DNA of 64,000 nucleotides from Marinobacterium litorale DSM 23545 (GTDB lineage Bacteria; Pseudomonadota; Gammaproteobacteria; Pseudomonadales; Balneatricaceae): contig NZ_AUAZ01000007.1 in the NCBI RefSeq assembly GCF_000428985.1, forward strand, positions 62,001-126,000. Direction: 5' to 3'. The position numbers and the translations under genes are program-made. The notes under the pieces were generated by a model. The model did not search any database, was not told where the DNA came from, and saw only the letters and a list, made by a program, of their open reading frames with translations. Shown here piece by piece: positions 32,671 through 43,881 of the stretch (its first letter is position 1; each line of letters starts with the position of its first letter).

Positions 32671-34811
32671 CAGTTTCCAAACAGCCCCTTGATCAGAGAC
32701 TTGGCACCTTCGTCACCCAATTTGTCACCCAGCTTCTCCTGAATTTTAGACTCCACTTTTTCCTGGGCTTTGCGCTTGGCCTCGGCTTTCAGAAGATTGG
32801 TGAAGACACTGGCATCGGGGCGGCACAGCTGTGCGGGGGCTGTGTCAAAACTACCTTTACAGTTTACCGGGAACTCGATGCCCTCCAGACGGTTGTTAAT
32901 GGAGCAGGTCTCATTGAACAGGTTGCTGGTGATTGTAAGTCCCAACCGGTAGTCAATCAGCGCCTGCGGCAGGTCTACCTGGCCGCGGCCGGTCAGTTTC
33001 ATCGCGTCCAGGCTTGCGGACAGGTCCTGGTTATTGACGACACCGTTTTTGATCGGAAAGGTACCGCCCATGGTGGCGAATGGCGTGGATCTGTCGACCT
33101 GGGTACTGTTGATGCCGAGGCTGGCCACATTGTTGATGCCCTGGCAGACGGTCTGGGCCATATCGATACCTTTGATCACGCCGTCTCGGGCGGAGAAGCT
33201 GAGATCACCGGTCAGAGAGTTGACGATCGCGTGCAGGGAACTGCCGCTGGCGCTTAATTCCGCCCTGGAGCCGAAGGTACCTGTCATCTGCGCTTCACCA
33301 GCGAGGTCGGTGAGCAGTTCTCCGATCTGTATGCCGTCCAGGTTTTCCGAGATCAGAAGGCGTGGCGGGGACTGGCGGACGTCCAGCGTGGCGCTGTTAT
33401 TCAATTTCCCGGAGTACAGGTTTGCTTGCAGGCGTGAAAGCTTGACCAGTCCGTTGTTGGCACTGAGCGTCACGCCCAGATTATTGATTTGCATGCCGGA
33501 GACCAGCAACTGCTTTAAATCCAACGTCGTATTCAGATTCAGTGTCTTAAGCGCTTCTACCGGAATGATCTCCTCTTTGGACCAGCGCTCCGCCGCGTCC
33601 TTTTGACCGCTGGTGGCTTCCGAACTTGCTGTTTCCGTGGACTCCGGAGGCAGATATCGGTCGGCATCGAATGCTTCGCCCTGCAGGGAGATGGACGGTG
33701 TCATCGTTTTGAGGTCGACAACAACGGATCCGTTCAGCTGGGTGTCATCAATATGCAGGGTCAGCGGATCCAGAGTCAGTGTACCGGCAGGCCCGCCGAG
33801 CGCTGCCCCCAGCCCTATGTGTTGCAGGGCCTTGCCGTCCCGGGTCTGAGGAGCGGGCTGTCCGAGCTCTTCCATCAGCTGCTTCAGGTCAAAATCAGCA
33901 ACGCGAATTTCGCCCTTGATGGTGGGCGACTGGAAGTTGTCGACGCTGACCTGGCCCTGTGCCTCGAGGTTTGCGACGGCCAGACGTTGGAGCCCCAGGT
34001 TGATGCGCTGGTCATCGATATCGGTATCGATGTTTGCTGCCAGATTCAGGGTCAGTGATTTGCCGGCGGCCGGTACGTCCAGCAAGACCACGGTGCCTTC
34101 CAGGCTGTTGAGCTGGTAGCGCTGAGTACGCAAATCAAGCAGCGCATCCGTCGCAAGATTGACCTGTCCTTGCGCGGTCACATCGGAGCCGCTGAGCTGA
34201 CGTACCTGCCCCTCTATAGTCAGGGGGATGGGGATATCGGGCGCGAGTCGACCTGTGGTCAGGTTGAGTGCGTTAATTTCGAGGCGCGTGTTGGCGGCCT
34301 CATCGAGATAGCGGACCTGTGCATTGCTCAAAGTCACCGACTCGATATCAAACCCCTGCAGGGGCGCCTGGCCTGCGCGACTCGTTGTGTCTGCCTCATC
34401 AGCGCTATTGGTGTCAGCCGTCTCTGAAGCCATGCTCCAGTTGTTGGCGCGGCCGGTTGTGATCAGGTTGAGTTTAAGCCCATCGATAACGATGGCGCTC
34501 ATCTGCAGGTTACCGGAGAGCAGGGGCATTACCTGTACTGAGAGACGGGCCTCCTCTAAAGAAGCAAGCTGAGGTTGTCCGGGATAGCGAGCATCGATGC
34601 GCCCGAGCTCCAGGCCCAGGTTGGGAAAGAGCGACCAGCCGATGTCGCCCTGAATATCCAGCTCAATACCGGCACCCTCCAGCGCAGCACGCTCGATCCG
34701 GTCGCGATAGTCATTGGGGTCGACGAAGAAGCCGAGCAGTACGCCGCCGGCCACGACGAGGATCACGACCAGCGAGATAAATCCAAGCAACAAGCGCGTC
34801 ATTATTTTCAT
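32670..34811 (-). CDS. asmA: AsmA family protein
   Basis: The 713-residue protein has an N-terminal transmembrane anchor ([23 protein letters not shown]), then the AsmA motif [12 protein letters not shown] and a very long periplasmic beta-rich domain. Near the C-terminus lies the conserved [20 protein letters not shown] segment. AsmA-like proteins are now thought to form bridge-like conduits for phospholipid transport between the membranes. It overlaps mutY by one base. A second in-frame ATG lies at 34802. Confidence 0.94.
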   Translation of the reverse strand: MKIMTRLLLGFISLVVILVVAGGVLLGFFVDPNDYRDRIERAALEGAGIELDIQGDIGWSLFPNLGLELGRIDARYPGQPQLASLEEARLSVQVMPLLSGNLQMSAIVIDGLKLNLITTGRANNWSMASETADTNSADEADTTSRAGQAPLQGFDIESVTLSNAQVRYLDEAANTRLEINALNLTTGRLAPDIPIPLTIEGQVRQLSGSDVTAQGQVNLATDALLDLRTQRYQLNSLEGTVVLLDVPAAGKSLTLNLAANIDTDIDDQRINLGLQRLAVANLEAQGQVSVDNFQSPTIKGEIRVADFDLKQLMEELGQPAPQTRDGKALQHIGLGAALGGPAGTLTLDPLTLHIDDTQLNGSVVVDLKTMTPSISLQGEAFDADRYLPPESTETASSEATSGQKDAAERWSKEEIIPVEALKTLNLNTTLDLKQLLVSGMQINNLGVTLSANNGLVKLSRLQANLYSGKLNNSATLDVRQSPPRLLISENLDGIQIGELLTDLAGEAQMTGTFGSRAELSASGSSLHAIVNSLTGDLSFSARDGVIKGIDMAQTVCQGINNVASLGINSTQVDRSTPFATMGGTFPIKNGVVNNQDLSASLDAMKLTGRGQVDLPQALIDYRLGLTITSNLFNETCSINNRLEGIEFPVNCKGSFDTAPAQLCRPDASVFTNLLKAEAKRKAQEKVESKIQEKLGDKLGDEGAKSLIKGLFGN

Positions 34812-35050
34812 AGATCAGCTGTCCATTAGCGAGTGTGATCGTTTAGCTGCCATTGTAACGAATCAGGTGTCGTGGGGGGCAAACTTGATTACTATGGCAG
34901 CAAAATGCGTTGAAGGTTTACTGGCCCTGCTTAAAACAGAGCGTCGAGCGGAACTTCTGCCACACTTTACAAGATCACTATGCAACGAAACGGGTCCAGA
35001 GAGGGGGTAGAGCGAGGTTTCCCCGGACAGGCCTGTTGGGAGAAAACGAG

Positions 35051-36172
35051 ATGAATACGGGCTTTTCCGTCGTCCTCTTGGTGGAATCACAGCAGCGTCA
35101 TGATCAGTTGGTTCAGGTGCTGACGAAAAGCTGCCGGGATTTTATGATCGTGCATGATGTAGAAGCGTTGATAAAGCGTTTGCATCGCAAGCCGGCCAAT
35201 GTCCTCCTGTTTGGGCTCTCGACCATTGAGCAAAATGAAGTGGCTTACTTTCGACTGCTGAAAACCGACCCTGAGGTCGAGCAATATGTCGGGTCTACGC
35301 TTCTGTTTTGCGGCAAACCGGAAGTCAAGCAGGCTTTTCAACTCTGTCGGAAAGGGTTGTTCAACGATTACTTTATCGCCACGCCGCTCTATGACCCCTA
35401 CCACCTGCTGCTGCGCTTCCGCCATCTTAAGGCGCAACAGGATGGCGAGGCTGGCGCTGTGCCGATGACCAATAACTCTATCAGCGCGGTGTGCCAATCG
35501 CTGGAGCAGATAGCCCAGGGAGACAGCCAGATTTCGGGAATCAATACCGAAATGCTGCAGCGTTTGGGCGAGACGATTACCCTGGCAATGGAATCTCTCG
35601 GCCGGATGATCGAGCAGCAGCTTGGTGAGGGAAGTTCGGCCAGTGAAACCCGGGAGCTGATTTCGCGCCACTCAGGCGAGCTGGTCGGAGAGCCTATCCG
35701 GGAAGATGTGCGGGAGGCTGTAGCCAAGGTCAAGCAGGTCACGGCGGAAATGGCGGAAATTGCAATTGACCAGCGGGTTTCGATCAGCCGCGAGCATCCG
35801 GGTATGCCGCCGCGCAATAAACGAGTGATTGTGATCGAGGACAACGCTCAGGCTCAGCAGGAGGTGGTCACAGCGCTCGAGAAAAACGAATGTGAGACTG
35901 TCGTCTATAGCTATGCCGGTGACTTCGTTCGCGATATGGATTCGCTCAGCGCCGATATCGTTATGCTGGATCTGACCCTGCCGGATATGCCCGCCTTCCA
36001 TGTCATCGAAAAGCTGAAAAGCTCAACGTCCCTCTCCCATGCCCGGCTTTTCGTGATGATCCAACAGGGGGACCGGGAGAAAGTGGATCTCGTCATGGGC
36101 ATGGGGGTGAATGAGATTATCATGAAGCCGATCGATGAGCAGATGATGGCGTTCAAACTCAAGCACTACTGA
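35051..36172 (+). CDS. Two-receiver response-regulator-like protein
   Basis: The 373-residue protein has an N-terminal degenerate receiver domain (about 5-125) in which the usual phospho-Asp strand reads NVLLFGLS, so it is probably a pseudo-receiver. A helical linker (about 140-245) follows, then a canonical C-terminal receiver with IEDN acidic residues, the phospho-acceptor Asp307 (MLDLTLPD) and the conserved Lys in IIMKPID. No output domain is present, so signalling is probably by protein contact. GGGAG stands nine bases before the ATG at 35051. It diverges from asmA and precedes the his genes. Confidence 0.85.
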   Translation: MNTGFSVVLLVESQQRHDQLVQVLTKSCRDFMIVHDVEALIKRLHRKPANVLLFGLSTIEQNEVAYFRLLKTDPEVEQYVGSTLLFCGKPEVKQAFQLCRKGLFNDYFIATPLYDPYHLLLRFRHLKAQQDGEAGAVPMTNNSISAVCQSLEQIAQGDSQISGINTEMLQRLGETITLAMESLGRMIEQQLGEGSSASETRELISRHSGELVGEPIREDVREAVAKVKQVTAEMAEIAIDQRVSISREHPGMPPRNKRVIVIEDNAQAQQEVVTALEKNECETVVYSYAGDFVRDMDSLSADIVMLDLTLPDMPAFHVIEKLKSSTSLSHARLFVMIQQGDREKVDLVMGMGVNEIIMKPIDEQMMAFKLKHY

Positions 36173-36192
36173 TGTTGAGGCCCGGTTCTCTG

Positions 36193-36198
36193 TATAAT
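36193..36198 (+). promoter_or_regulatory. Possible -10 element of the his operon
   Basis: TATAAT directly preceded by TG lies 44 bp before hisB in the only gap between the regulator gene and the his genes. No good -35 is seen at the right distance. A palindrome GTGGGTTT/AAACCCAC (36199-36221) overlaps the likely start point and could be an operator. Confidence 0.4.
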
Positions 36199-36241
36199 GT
36201 GGGTTTGGCAATAAAACCCACGCGCAAAGGCGGAGACAGAG

Positions 36242-36835
36242 ATGGCCGATCGTACCGCCAGAGTGACTCGTAACACTCTGGAAACCCAGATCACTGTATC
36301 AATTAATCTCGATGGCACAGGTCAGTTCGAGTCCGATACCGGCGTCCCCTTTCTTGACCATATGATGGATCAGATCGCCCGTCATGGTCTGATCGATATG
36401 GAGATCAATGCCATCGGTGATCTGCATATCGATGATCACCACACTGTCGAAGATATCGGCATCACCCTGGGCCAGGCGTTTAAGCAGGCGGTGGGCGATA
36501 AAAAAGGGATTCGTCGCTACGGCCATGCCTATGTGCCTTTGGATGAAGCGCTTTCCCGCGTTGTGATCGACTTTTCCGGTCGTCCGGGTCTGGCGATGGA
36601 TGTGGAGTTTACCCGCGGTCGAGTGGGCGCTTTTGATGTGGATTTGTTCAGTGAGTTCTTCCACGGGTTTGTTAACCACGCCCAGGTGACCCTGCATATC
36701 GATAACCTCAAGGGCAAGAATACTCACCACCAGGCCGAGACGATCTTCAAGGCGTTTGGCCGTGCGCTGCGCATGGCGTTGGAAGTGGATGAGCGGGCCG
36801 CCGAGATAATGCCGTCGACCAAGGGGTGCCTGTAA
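36242..36835 (+). CDS. hisB: Imidazoleglycerol-phosphate dehydratase
   Basis: The 197-residue monofunctional HisB catalyses step six of histidine synthesis. Metal-binding signatures are present: [24 protein letters not shown] near the first third and [21 protein letters not shown] near the end. It lacks the histidinol-phosphatase domain of the E. coli enzyme, as is normal in Pseudomonas relatives. GGAG precedes the ATG. First gene of hisB-hisH-hisA-hisF. Confidence 0.98.
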   Translation: MADRTARVTRNTLETQITVSINLDGTGQFESDTGVPFLDHMMDQIARHGLIDMEINAIGDLHIDDHHTVEDIGITLGQAFKQAVGDKKGIRRYGHAYVPLDEALSRVVIDFSGRPGLAMDVEFTRGRVGAFDVDLFSEFFHGFVNHAQVTLHIDNLKGKNTHHQAETIFKAFGRALRMALEVDERAAEIMPSTKGCL

Positions 36836-36838
36836 ATT

Positions 36839-37489
36839 ATGAGCAGTATTGCAGTTATCGATTACGGCATGGGTAACCTGCACTCGGTGGCCAAGGCGCT
36901 GGAGCATGTGCAGCCGGGCGTGGAGGTTCGTGTAACCGCGGACCCCGAGCAGGTTCGCACCGCTGATCGCGTATTGCTGCCGGGCGTTGGTGCGATCCGC
37001 GACTGTATGGCTGAAATTCTCCGTTTGGATGTGGATAAAGAGGTCCGTGAGGCGATCGCTTCCGGCAAGCCATTTCTGGGGATCTGCGTCGGCTATCAGG
37101 CGTTGATGGAGTTCTCCGAGGAGAACGGCGGCGTCGACTGCCTGAGTGAGTTTGAAGGGCGTGTGAACTTCTTCGGCGATGATCTGCATGAAGGTGAAAA
37201 CCGCGATCGCCTGAAGGTTCCGCATATGGGCTGGAATGAAGTGGAGCAGCGCATCGATCATCCCCTGTGGAAAGATATCGACAACGGCACTCGCTTCTAT
37301 TTTGTCCACAGCTATTACGTCAAGCTGGCTCAGCGTGAACAGGTTGCGGCAACCTGCCATTACGGTGTGGATTTCGATGTGGCGCTGGCGCACAAGAACG
37401 TGTTTGCCACGCAGTTCCACCCGGAGAAGAGCCACACTGCCGGCTTGCAGTTACTGAAAAACTTCCTTAATTGGGATGGCCAGTTCTAA
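36839..37489 (+). CDS. hisH: Imidazole glycerol phosphate synthase, glutaminase subunit
   Basis: The 216-residue class I amidotransferase supplies ammonia to HisF. The nucleophile is Cys83 in [11 protein letters not shown], and the His-Glu pair is in QFHPEKSH near the C-terminus. The N-terminus [18 protein letters not shown] is diagnostic. It starts three bases after hisB, indicating tight coupling. Confidence 0.97.
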   Translation: MSSIAVIDYGMGNLHSVAKALEHVQPGVEVRVTADPEQVRTADRVLLPGVGAIRDCMAEILRLDVDKEVREAIASGKPFLGICVGYQALMEFSEENGGVDCLSEFEGRVNFFGDDLHEGENRDRLKVPHMGWNEVEQRIDHPLWKDIDNGTRFYFVHSYYVKLAQREQVAATCHYGVDFDVALAHKNVFATQFHPEKSHTAGLQLLKNFLNWDGQF

Positions 37490-37526
37490 GGCCATCCACA
37501 AGACAGACTTCAAGGTTTTATCCACA

Positions 37527-38264
37527 ATGCTGATTATCCCCGCGATTGATCTCAAGGACGGCAAATGCGTACGCCTGCGCCAGGGCCGTATGGACGACTC
37601 CACCGTTTTCTCCGATAACCCGGTGGATATGGCCACCAAATGGGTTGAAGCCGGCTGCCGCCGTCTGCACCTGGTGGACCTGAACGGTGCGTTCGCCGGT
37701 AATCCCGTTAACGGTGAGATCGTGAATGCGATCGCCAGGGCGTATCCGGATCTGCCGATTCAGATTGGCGGTGGCATCCGTTCAGCGGAAACAATCCAGG
37801 CCTATCTGGATGCGGGTGTTGACTACGTCATCATCGGCACCAAGGCGGTAAAAGAGCCGGAATTTGTCACCGAGATGTGTAAACAGTTCCCGGGCCATAT
37901 TATCGTTGGCCTGGATGCTCAGGACGGCTACGTGGCTATTGACGGTTGGGCCGAAGTCACCGACGTGAAAGCGGTGGATCTGGCCAAGCGTTTCCGCAAT
38001 GACGGTGTCAGTGCCATCGTCTACACCGATATCAGCCGTGACGGCATGATGCAGGGTGTGAACGTGGAGGCCACCGTGGAGCTGGCTCGCGAAGCCGGAA
38101 TACCGGTTATCGCCTCCGGTGGGGTGACTGATATCGAGGACATCCGCAAGCTGGCGGCAGTCGCCGATCAGGGAATTCTCGGTGCCATTACCGGCCGTGC
38201 CATCTATGAAGGCACCCTGGATGTGGCTGAAGCACAGAAACTCAGTGATGAGCTGAGCAAGTAA
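37527..38264 (+). CDS. hisA: ProFAR isomerase
   Basis: The 245-residue (beta/alpha)8-barrel isomerase begins [20 protein letters not shown]. The catalytic Asp8 is in the first strand and the second catalytic Asp is in YTDISRDGM; phosphate-binding loops GGGIRS and ASGGV are visible. The ATG at 37527 matches homologues and is used instead of 37476, which overlaps hisH. Confidence 0.97.
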   Translation: MLIIPAIDLKDGKCVRLRQGRMDDSTVFSDNPVDMATKWVEAGCRRLHLVDLNGAFAGNPVNGEIVNAIARAYPDLPIQIGGGIRSAETIQAYLDAGVDYVIIGTKAVKEPEFVTEMCKQFPGHIIVGLDAQDGYVAIDGWAEVTDVKAVDLAKRFRNDGVSAIVYTDISRDGMMQGVNVEATVELAREAGIPVIASGGVTDIEDIRKLAAVADQGILGAITGRAIYEGTLDVAEAQKLSDELSK

Positions 38265-38287
38265 GTACGCTAGCAAAGGGTAAGAGC

Positions 38288-39061
38288 ATGGCACTGGCAA
38301 AACGCATCATCCCCTGTCTTGACGTCGAGAACGGGCGCGTCGTGAAAGGCGTGAAATTTCTCGATATCCGTGATGCCGGCGATCCGGTGGAAGTGGCCAA
38401 GCGTTACAACGAACAGGGTGCCGACGAGATCACCTTCCTCGACATCACCGCCAGCCATGAAGAGCGCGATACCATGGTTCACACCGTGGAGCGTATGGCA
38501 GCCGAGGTGTTTATCCCGCTGACGGTAGGGGGCGGTATCCGCACCTGCGAAGATATCCGCAAGATGCTCAACGCCGGTGCCGATAAGGTATCGATCAACA
38601 CGGCCGCCGTGTTCAACCCCGAGTTCGTGCGTGAGGCTGCAGAGCGTTTTGGCAGTCAGTGCATTGTCGTCGCCATCGACGCCAAGAAGGTGTCCAAAGA
38701 GGGCGAGACGGACAAGTGGGAAATCTTCACCCACGGCGGTCGCAAACCGACCGGTCTGGACGCCGTCGAATGGGCGAAGAAAATGGTCGAGCTGAGAGCT
38801 GGTGAGATTCTGCTCACCTCCATGGACCAGGATGGCGTCAAGAACGGTTACGACCTCGGGGTTACCCGTGCTATCTCCGAAGCAGTCCCCGTTCCGGTCA
38901 TCGCCTCCGGGGGGGTTGGTAATCTGGACCACTTGGTGGAGGGCTGTATCGACGGCAAAGCGGATGCTGTGCTGGCGGCGTCAATTTTCCATTTCAACGA
39001 GTACACCATTCCGCAAGCGAAAGCGTATATGCGCGAGCGGGGGGTTGAGGTCCGGCTTTGA
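38288..39061 (+). CDS. hisF: Imidazole glycerol phosphate synthase, cyclase subunit
   Basis: The 257-residue barrel enzyme cyclises PRFAR to imidazole glycerol phosphate and [20 protein letters not shown] (Asp11) and LTSMDQDG (second catalytic Asp) are present, as are phosphate loops GGGIRT and ASGGVG. It works with HisH, encoded two genes upstream. A terminator follows at 39088-39111, closing the operon. Confidence 0.98.
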   Translation: MALAKRIIPCLDVENGRVVKGVKFLDIRDAGDPVEVAKRYNEQGADEITFLDITASHEERDTMVHTVERMAAEVFIPLTVGGGIRTCEDIRKMLNAGADKVSINTAAVFNPEFVREAAERFGSQCIVVAIDAKKVSKEGETDKWEIFTHGGRKPTGLDAVEWAKKMVELRAGEILLTSMDQDGVKNGYDLGVTRAISEAVPVPVIASGGVGNLDHLVEGCIDGKADAVLAASIFHFNEYTIPQAKAYMRERGVEVRL

Positions 39062-39087
39062 CAATGATGTCCGCCAGGTAATAGTAG

Positions 39088-39111
39088 AAAAGGCTCCCTA
39101 AGGGGCCTTTT
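39088..39111 (+). terminator. Terminator of the his operon
   Basis: AAAAGGCTCC and GGGGCCTTTT pair with one mismatch around a short loop, with the T run built into the 3' arm. It lies 27 bp after hisF. The A-rich 5' arm would also let it act on the convergent ligase gene. Confidence 0.7.
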
Positions 39112-39165
39112 CTATGGCCAACAGCCATACAGCGTCAGAACGGACTCTGCCTTTCGGGTACACCC

Positions 39166-40020
39166 TTAAAGCTGTGGGTCATAAATCCGTATAAACCGCG
39201 CAAAACGTGGTTTTCCATGGGCGGTAAAGCCGTTATACCGGTAGGTTACCCAGGCGCCTAGCGACGGTGGATCTGCCCGTTCAGCATCGCTCAGCCCTGA
39301 GCCCAATCTAAACTGCATCCCGGCTTCCGTTTCCACGATTAACGCGCCGGTCATGCCGTTATATTTGCCCTGCCCTGGCGTGTAGCCGATCACGCGTGCT
39401 TCAGCATCTTCATAGCCCTTGTACTTCAGTAGCGCGTGGCTTCGAGTATGGATGTAACGGGCGGTCCGGTGATGGAGCATCAACCCCTCGCCACCCTGCT
39501 TGTGGATATCTGTCAGTACCCGTGAGAGCTCTTTACGGGAGTTAATTGTTCGCTGTTCGACCGCCTGTATCTGCGGGTTATCCACAGCACGAGTCAGTTT
39601 TTGAAGTGCCTGGTCTCGCTCAGCAAAACCGCCGGGATGGGCTGGCAGGTCAAACAGTTGCAAGCTGACCTCTTTCCACAGCGGCGACTCCGGTCGATGG
39701 GCGCGCACAAGGGCGCTTACCTCATGAAATCGTCCGCGGCCCAGCCACAGCTCTCCATCCAAAGGAATTGGCGGTAGGCTCGCAGTCAGCGCCTTGGGAG
39801 CGTGAATCGTATATCCGCTGCGGGTAATCAGCCGAGATCCTGTCCAGCGGGCACGAACGCCATCGAGTTTTTCACTGACAAGATAAGCGGGTAGATCCAG
39901 GTTATTTGCCGAAGATAGGGATTCCGCGCTCATCAGCTGGGGCGCGGGTGCCGCTGCTACACAGGTAGGCAGGGTCAGGCCGACCGCAATTGCGGCAGGC
40001 ATGCAGATGGACGGGTGCAT
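39166..40020 (-). CDS. Periplasmic ATP-dependent DNA ligase (LigE-type)
   Basis: The 284-residue precursor has a signal peptide (ICMPAAIAVGLTLPTCVAAA) and a minimal ligase made of a nucleotidyltransferase domain plus OB domain. Motif I is SEKLDGVRARW with the adenylated Lys51; motif III-like LFDLPAH, motif IV GEGLMLHH and motif V LLKYKGYEDAEARVIGY follow. Secreted minimal ligases of this type have been linked to DNA uptake or extracellular DNA in other Proteobacteria. AGGAG is eight bases before the ATG at 40020. Confidence 0.92.
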   Translation of the reverse strand: MHPSICMPAAIAVGLTLPTCVAAAPAPQLMSAESLSSANNLDLPAYLVSEKLDGVRARWTGSRLITRSGYTIHAPKALTASLPPIPLDGELWLGRGRFHEVSALVRAHRPESPLWKEVSLQLFDLPAHPGGFAERDQALQKLTRAVDNPQIQAVEQRTINSRKELSRVLTDIHKQGGEGLMLHHRTARYIHTRSHALLKYKGYEDAEARVIGYTPGQGKYNGMTGALIVETEAGMQFRLGSGLSDAERADPPSLGAWVTYRYNGFTAHGKPRFARFIRIYDPQL

Positions 40021-40074
40021 TGTCGATCTCCTGTTCCTTGGAGTTACCAAGAGCATCCTGCTCTTTGGAAGATT

Positions 40075-40151
40075 CCCGGATACCGCTTTCGCGTTATCCG
40101 GGGTCTGCGTCGCGGGTGTAGCCCGGCAGCAGCCGTAAGGCGCGTGCCGGG
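40075..40151. repeat. Paired REP-like hairpins
   Basis: Two imperfect palindromes lie between ilvD and the ligase gene: CCCGGATA/TATCCGGG (40075-40102) and CCCGGCA/TGCCGGG (40122-40151). Their composition and paired arrangement look like dispersed REP-type intergenic repeats of gammaproteobacteria. They could also end ilvD transcription, but there is no T run. Confidence 0.5.
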
Positions 40152-40162
40152 ACGTCTTATGA

Positions 40163-41995
40163 TTAATCCAGCAGATCCAGGTCCCGTACTGCGCCTTTGT
40201 CGGCCGAAGTTGCCAGTTTGGCGTAAGCTTTCAGCGCGGCGGACACCTTACGTGGGCGCTCCTGGGCCGGTTTCCAGCCCAGCTTATCCTGTTCGGCACG
40301 GCGCAGGGCCAACTCTTCATCCGATATCAGGACATCGATGGTTCGGTTAGGAATATCGATGCGGATACGATCACCGTTTTTTACCAGGCCGATAGCGCCG
40401 CCGGCAGCCGCTTCCGGGGAGGCGTGGCCGATGGAAAGCCCGGAGGTACCGCCGGAGAAACGGCCGTCCGTAAGCAGCGCACAATCTTTACCCAGGCCTT
40501 TGGACTTCAGATAAGAGGTGGGGTACAGCATCTCCTGCATACCCGGCCCCCCTTTCGGACCCTCGTAGCGGATGATGACCACGTCGCCGGCTTTAACTTC
40601 ATCGTCCAGGATCTTGCGCACCGCTTCGTCCTGAGACTCCATCACGTTGGCGTTCCCTTCGAACACCAGAATGGAATCATCCACACCGGCCGTTTTTACG
40701 ACACAGCCATCCAGTGCGATATTGCCATACAGCACCGCGAGTCCACCTTCCTGGGAAAACGCATGATCGATGGAGCGGATACAGCCCTCGGCACGGTCGC
40801 CATCCAGGCTCGGCCAGCGAGTCGACTGGCTGAAAGCCTCTTGAGTGGGGATGCCGGCGGGGCCTGCCTTGAAGAACTCCATCACCTCAGGTGTCGGATT
40901 GCGCATGATATCCCACTGATCCAGTGCTTCTGCCAGGGTGGCGGAATGCACGGTCGGAACGTTGGTATGCAGTTTTCCGGCGCGGTCCAGTTCACCGAGG
41001 ATCGCCATAATACCGCCGGCCCGATGCACATCTTCGATATGATATTTCTGGGTATTCGGCGCCACCTTGCATAGCTGTGGAACGCTGCGGGAGAGGCGAT
41101 CGATATCCTTCATGGTGAAGTCGATCTCTGCTTCCTGGGCGATGGCCAACAGGTGCAGAATGGTGTTGGTGGAGCCGCCCATGGCGATATCCAGCGTCAT
41201 GGCGTTTTCAAATGCTTCGATACCCACAGCACGTGGCAGGATGCGCTCATCACCGCCTTCGTAATACTTCCTGGCCAGCTCGACGATGGTGCGACCGGCA
41301 CGCAGGAACAGCTGTTTACGATCGGCGTGAGTCGCGACCACGGTACCGTTACCCGGCAGCGCCAGGCCCAGCGCTTCGGCCAGGCAGTTCATGGAGTTGG
41401 CGGTGAACATGCCGGAGCAGGAGCCACAGGTGGGACATGCAGAACGCTCAACGGCGTCGACCTGTTCGTCCGAAGCGTTCGGGTCCGCGGCCAGCACCAT
41501 GGCATCGACCAGGTCCAGCTTGTGCTCCGCCAGCTTGGTTTTGCCCGCTTCCATCGGTCCGCCGGTGACAAAGATCACCGGGATGTTCAGGCGCATGGCG
41601 GCCATCAGCATTCCCGGGGTGATCTTGTCGCAGTTGGAGATGCAGACCAGGGCATCGGCACAGTGAGCGTTGACCATGTACTCCACGGAATCGGCAATAA
41701 TGTCGCGGCTCGGCAAAGAGTAGAGCATGCCGTCATGACCCATGGCGATACCGTCGTCCACGGCGATGGTGTTGAACTCCTTGGCGACACCGCCTGCGGC
41801 TTCGATCTCACGTGCCACGAGTTGCCCCATATCCTTGAGGTGGACATGGCCCGGTACAAACTGGGTGAAGGAGTTGGCCACGGCGATGATCGGTTTCTGG
41901 AAGTCATCGTCTTTCATGCCGGTGGCGCGCCAGAGGGCGCGGGCGCCCGCCATATTGCGGCCCGCCGTTGAGGTCTTGGAACGATACGCTGGCAT
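40163..41995 (-). CDS. ilvD: Dihydroxy-acid dehydratase
   Basis: The 610-residue enzyme (E. coli IlvD about 616) makes the 2-keto acids leading to valine and isoleucine. Iron-sulfur cysteines lie in [11 protein letters not shown] and [18 protein letters not shown]; the GGRFSGG-like segment appears as [17 protein letters not shown]. Full length and intact. It diverges from ald; REP-like hairpins follow it. With ilvE near 61 kb it serves branched-chain synthesis, though the two are not linked in an operon. Confidence 0.98.
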   Translation of the reverse strand: MPAYRSKTSTAGRNMAGARALWRATGMKDDDFQKPIIAVANSFTQFVPGHVHLKDMGQLVAREIEAAGGVAKEFNTIAVDDGIAMGHDGMLYSLPSRDIIADSVEYMVNAHCADALVCISNCDKITPGMLMAAMRLNIPVIFVTGGPMEAGKTKLAEHKLDLVDAMVLAADPNASDEQVDAVERSACPTCGSCSGMFTANSMNCLAEALGLALPGNGTVVATHADRKQLFLRAGRTIVELARKYYEGGDERILPRAVGIEAFENAMTLDIAMGGSTNTILHLLAIAQEAEIDFTMKDIDRLSRSVPQLCKVAPNTQKYHIEDVHRAGGIMAILGELDRAGKLHTNVPTVHSATLAEALDQWDIMRNPTPEVMEFFKAGPAGIPTQEAFSQSTRWPSLDGDRAEGCIRSIDHAFSQEGGLAVLYGNIALDGCVVKTAGVDDSILVFEGNANVMESQDEAVRKILDDEVKAGDVVIIRYEGPKGGPGMQEMLYPTSYLKSKGLGKDCALLTDGRFSGGTSGLSIGHASPEAAAGGAIGLVKNGDRIRIDIPNRTIDVLISDEELALRRAEQDKLGWKPAQERPRKVSAALKAYAKLATSADKGAVRDLDLLD

Positions 41996-42172
41996 CTGCA
42001 GATCCCTCGATAGCAGGTTGAAAAAAGGAGGCCAGAGTATAGCAGATCAGAACTCTACGGTAGGCCATCGGAGGGAATGGTTTGGTGAAACGTGAAAAAT
42101 ACGATTTAACGTCTAAACTGCTGTGGAGAAGAAAAATACACCGAGTGTCCCTCAAAAGGCGGGAGGTATCTT

Positions 42173-43288
42173 ATGCGTATTGGCGTACCAAAAGAAATTA
42201 AAGTTCACGAATACCGGGTCGGTCTGACGCCGATGGGTGTGAAAGAATTGATCGATCAGGGCCATCAGGTTGTGGTGCAGGCCAACGCGGGCAGTGCCAT
42301 CGGTTATGAGGATGATGCCTATCGGGAAGCCGGAGCGACGATCGAGCCCCAGGCGGAGAAGGTATTTCGTGACAGCGAAATGGTGGTGAAGGTTAAGGAG
42401 CCGCAGCTGGGTGAGTGCGAGTGGCTGAGTGAGGGCCAGGTACTGTTTACCTATCTGCACCTGGCGGCAGACCGGCCCCAGACCGATGCTTTGCTCAACA
42501 GCGGGTGCACCGCCATCGCCTATGAGACCGTGGAGGATCGTCAGGGCGGTCTGCCGCTGCTGGCGCCGATGAGTGAGGTTGCGGGGCGTATGGCCGTACA
42601 GGCGGGAGCTCACTGCCTGGAGCGCGAACAGGGTGGGCGCGGCGTCCTGCTCTCCGGCGTGCCGGGCGTCACCCCGGGGCGTGTGACGATCATCGGTGGC
42701 GGTGTTGTGGGCGGCCAGGCTGCGCGCATCGCTCAGGGTATGGGTGCCCAGGTAACCATTCTCGACAAATCTCTGCCTCGTCTGCGACAGCTTGATGATA
42801 TGTTCGGCGGACGGGTGAAGACGCTTTACTCCACCGGCGAGAATATTCGTCAGCAGCTGACTCAGTCCGATCTGGTGATCGGTGCGGTGCTGTTACCGGG
42901 GGCCAAAGCGCCAAAACTGGTGAGTCGGGATATGCTTGGGCTGATGCCTGCCGGTGCCGTTCTGGTTGATGTGGCCATCGACCAGGGTGGCTGTTTCGAG
43001 ACCAGCCGTCCGACGACGCATGCGGAGCCGATCTACGAAGTAGATGGGATCATCCATTACTGCGTTGCCAACATGCCGGGGGCGGTAGCCAGAACAGCAA
43101 CCCAGTCATTGACCAATGCAACCCTCCCCTATGTGGAAGCGCTGGCGAACAAGGGCTGGCGCTCAGCACTTGCGCAGGTTCAGGGGTTGGCGCCAGGGCT
43201 CAACGTACATGCAGGTGAGCTCTATTGCCAGGGTGTTGCCGAAGCCTTTGATATGCCACTGGCATCGCTGGATGCGTTGCTCAGTTAG
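42173..43288 (+). CDS. ald: Alanine dehydrogenase
   Basis: The 371-residue NAD-dependent enzyme interconverts alanine and pyruvate plus ammonia. The N-terminus [20 protein letters not shown] is diagnostic, with catalytic Lys in VKVKEPQ and His in YLHLAAD. The NAD loop [11 protein letters not shown] and DVAIDQGGC segments match the family. GGGAGG precedes the ATG. A single-gene unit diverging from ilvD. Confidence 0.97.
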   Translation: MRIGVPKEIKVHEYRVGLTPMGVKELIDQGHQVVVQANAGSAIGYEDDAYREAGATIEPQAEKVFRDSEMVVKVKEPQLGECEWLSEGQVLFTYLHLAADRPQTDALLNSGCTAIAYETVEDRQGGLPLLAPMSEVAGRMAVQAGAHCLEREQGGRGVLLSGVPGVTPGRVTIIGGGVVGGQAARIAQGMGAQVTILDKSLPRLRQLDDMFGGRVKTLYSTGENIRQQLTQSDLVIGAVLLPGAKAPKLVSRDMLGLMPAGAVLVDVAIDQGGCFETSRPTTHAEPIYEVDGIIHYCVANMPGAVARTATQSLTNATLPYVEALANKGWRSALAQVQGLAPGLNVHAGELYCQGVAEAFDMPLASLDALLS

Positions 43289-43569
43289 GCCTCGGCTCAG
43301 GTCATCAGTTAATCCCGCGTTCATCTGAGCTTTGACAGACTGTCTGCCTGGTCGGCCGAGATCGGAGCCGATCCTGGCGGCGGTCTGTCCAGCGCGAGCG
43401 GGCCCTCGACTGCCTTGCCTGTCCGGCGCACACTATGGGCTGATTCCCGCCAAGTGTGTGCTGCCGGGAAAACTGCAGTATTATCGGCTAATGATCATCG
43501 CTGCCTGCTAGGGGCAACGGATGATCGGTCGAGTCTAATCAGGCTATACGCGAGGAGAGGGTGAGTTAT

Positions 43570-43869
43570 ATGGCGCGAAGGAGACGGAGTTCGATGGTTG
43601 GGCCGGGAGTGCTCCTGCTGCTGACGATGCTCTCCCCGGTTTGCGCCTGGGCCCAACAGTCACCCCCGGCGTCATCACTGCTGGTGCAAAGCGAAATCGA
43701 TCTCAAACGTGCCGTGCAGATTGCCATGGAGGCTTTTGGCGGTGAGGTGGTTAAGGCGGATGAGATTGTCCGGGACGGGCAACGCCTGTTTCAGATCCGT
43801 CTGGTCAACAAGGGGCGGGTGCGTGATGTCCTGGTGGATGCCCTCTCCGGCAAAATAATCAACCCGTGA
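43570..43869 (+). CDS. PepSY domain periplasmic protein
   Basis: The 99-residue precursor has a basic start, a signal peptide (VGPGVLLLLTMLSPVCAWA) and one PepSY domain (LKRAVQIAMEAFGGEVVKADE, then VLVDALSGKIINP). GTG at 43561 is an alternative, but GAGAGG nine bases before the ATG at 43570 favours the latter. The two-component genes start 12 bp later, so the protein may modulate the sensor, as small PepSY proteins do elsewhere. Confidence 0.85.
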   Translation: MARRRRSSMVGPGVLLLLTMLSPVCAWAQQSPPASSLLVQSEIDLKRAVQIAMEAFGGEVVKADEIVRDGQRLFQIRLVNKGRVRDVLVDALSGKIINP

Positions 43870-43881
43870 CGGGGAAGCACG

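Noticed and set aside
33603..34058. Antisense frame of 151 codons opposite asmA
   Set aside because: No motif or start signals, and asmA on the other strand is certain.
36299..37435. Long antisense frame (378 codons) across hisB and hisH
   Set aside because: It lies opposite two certain genes and its translation has no recognisable domain; it is a by-product of codon bias in the his genes.
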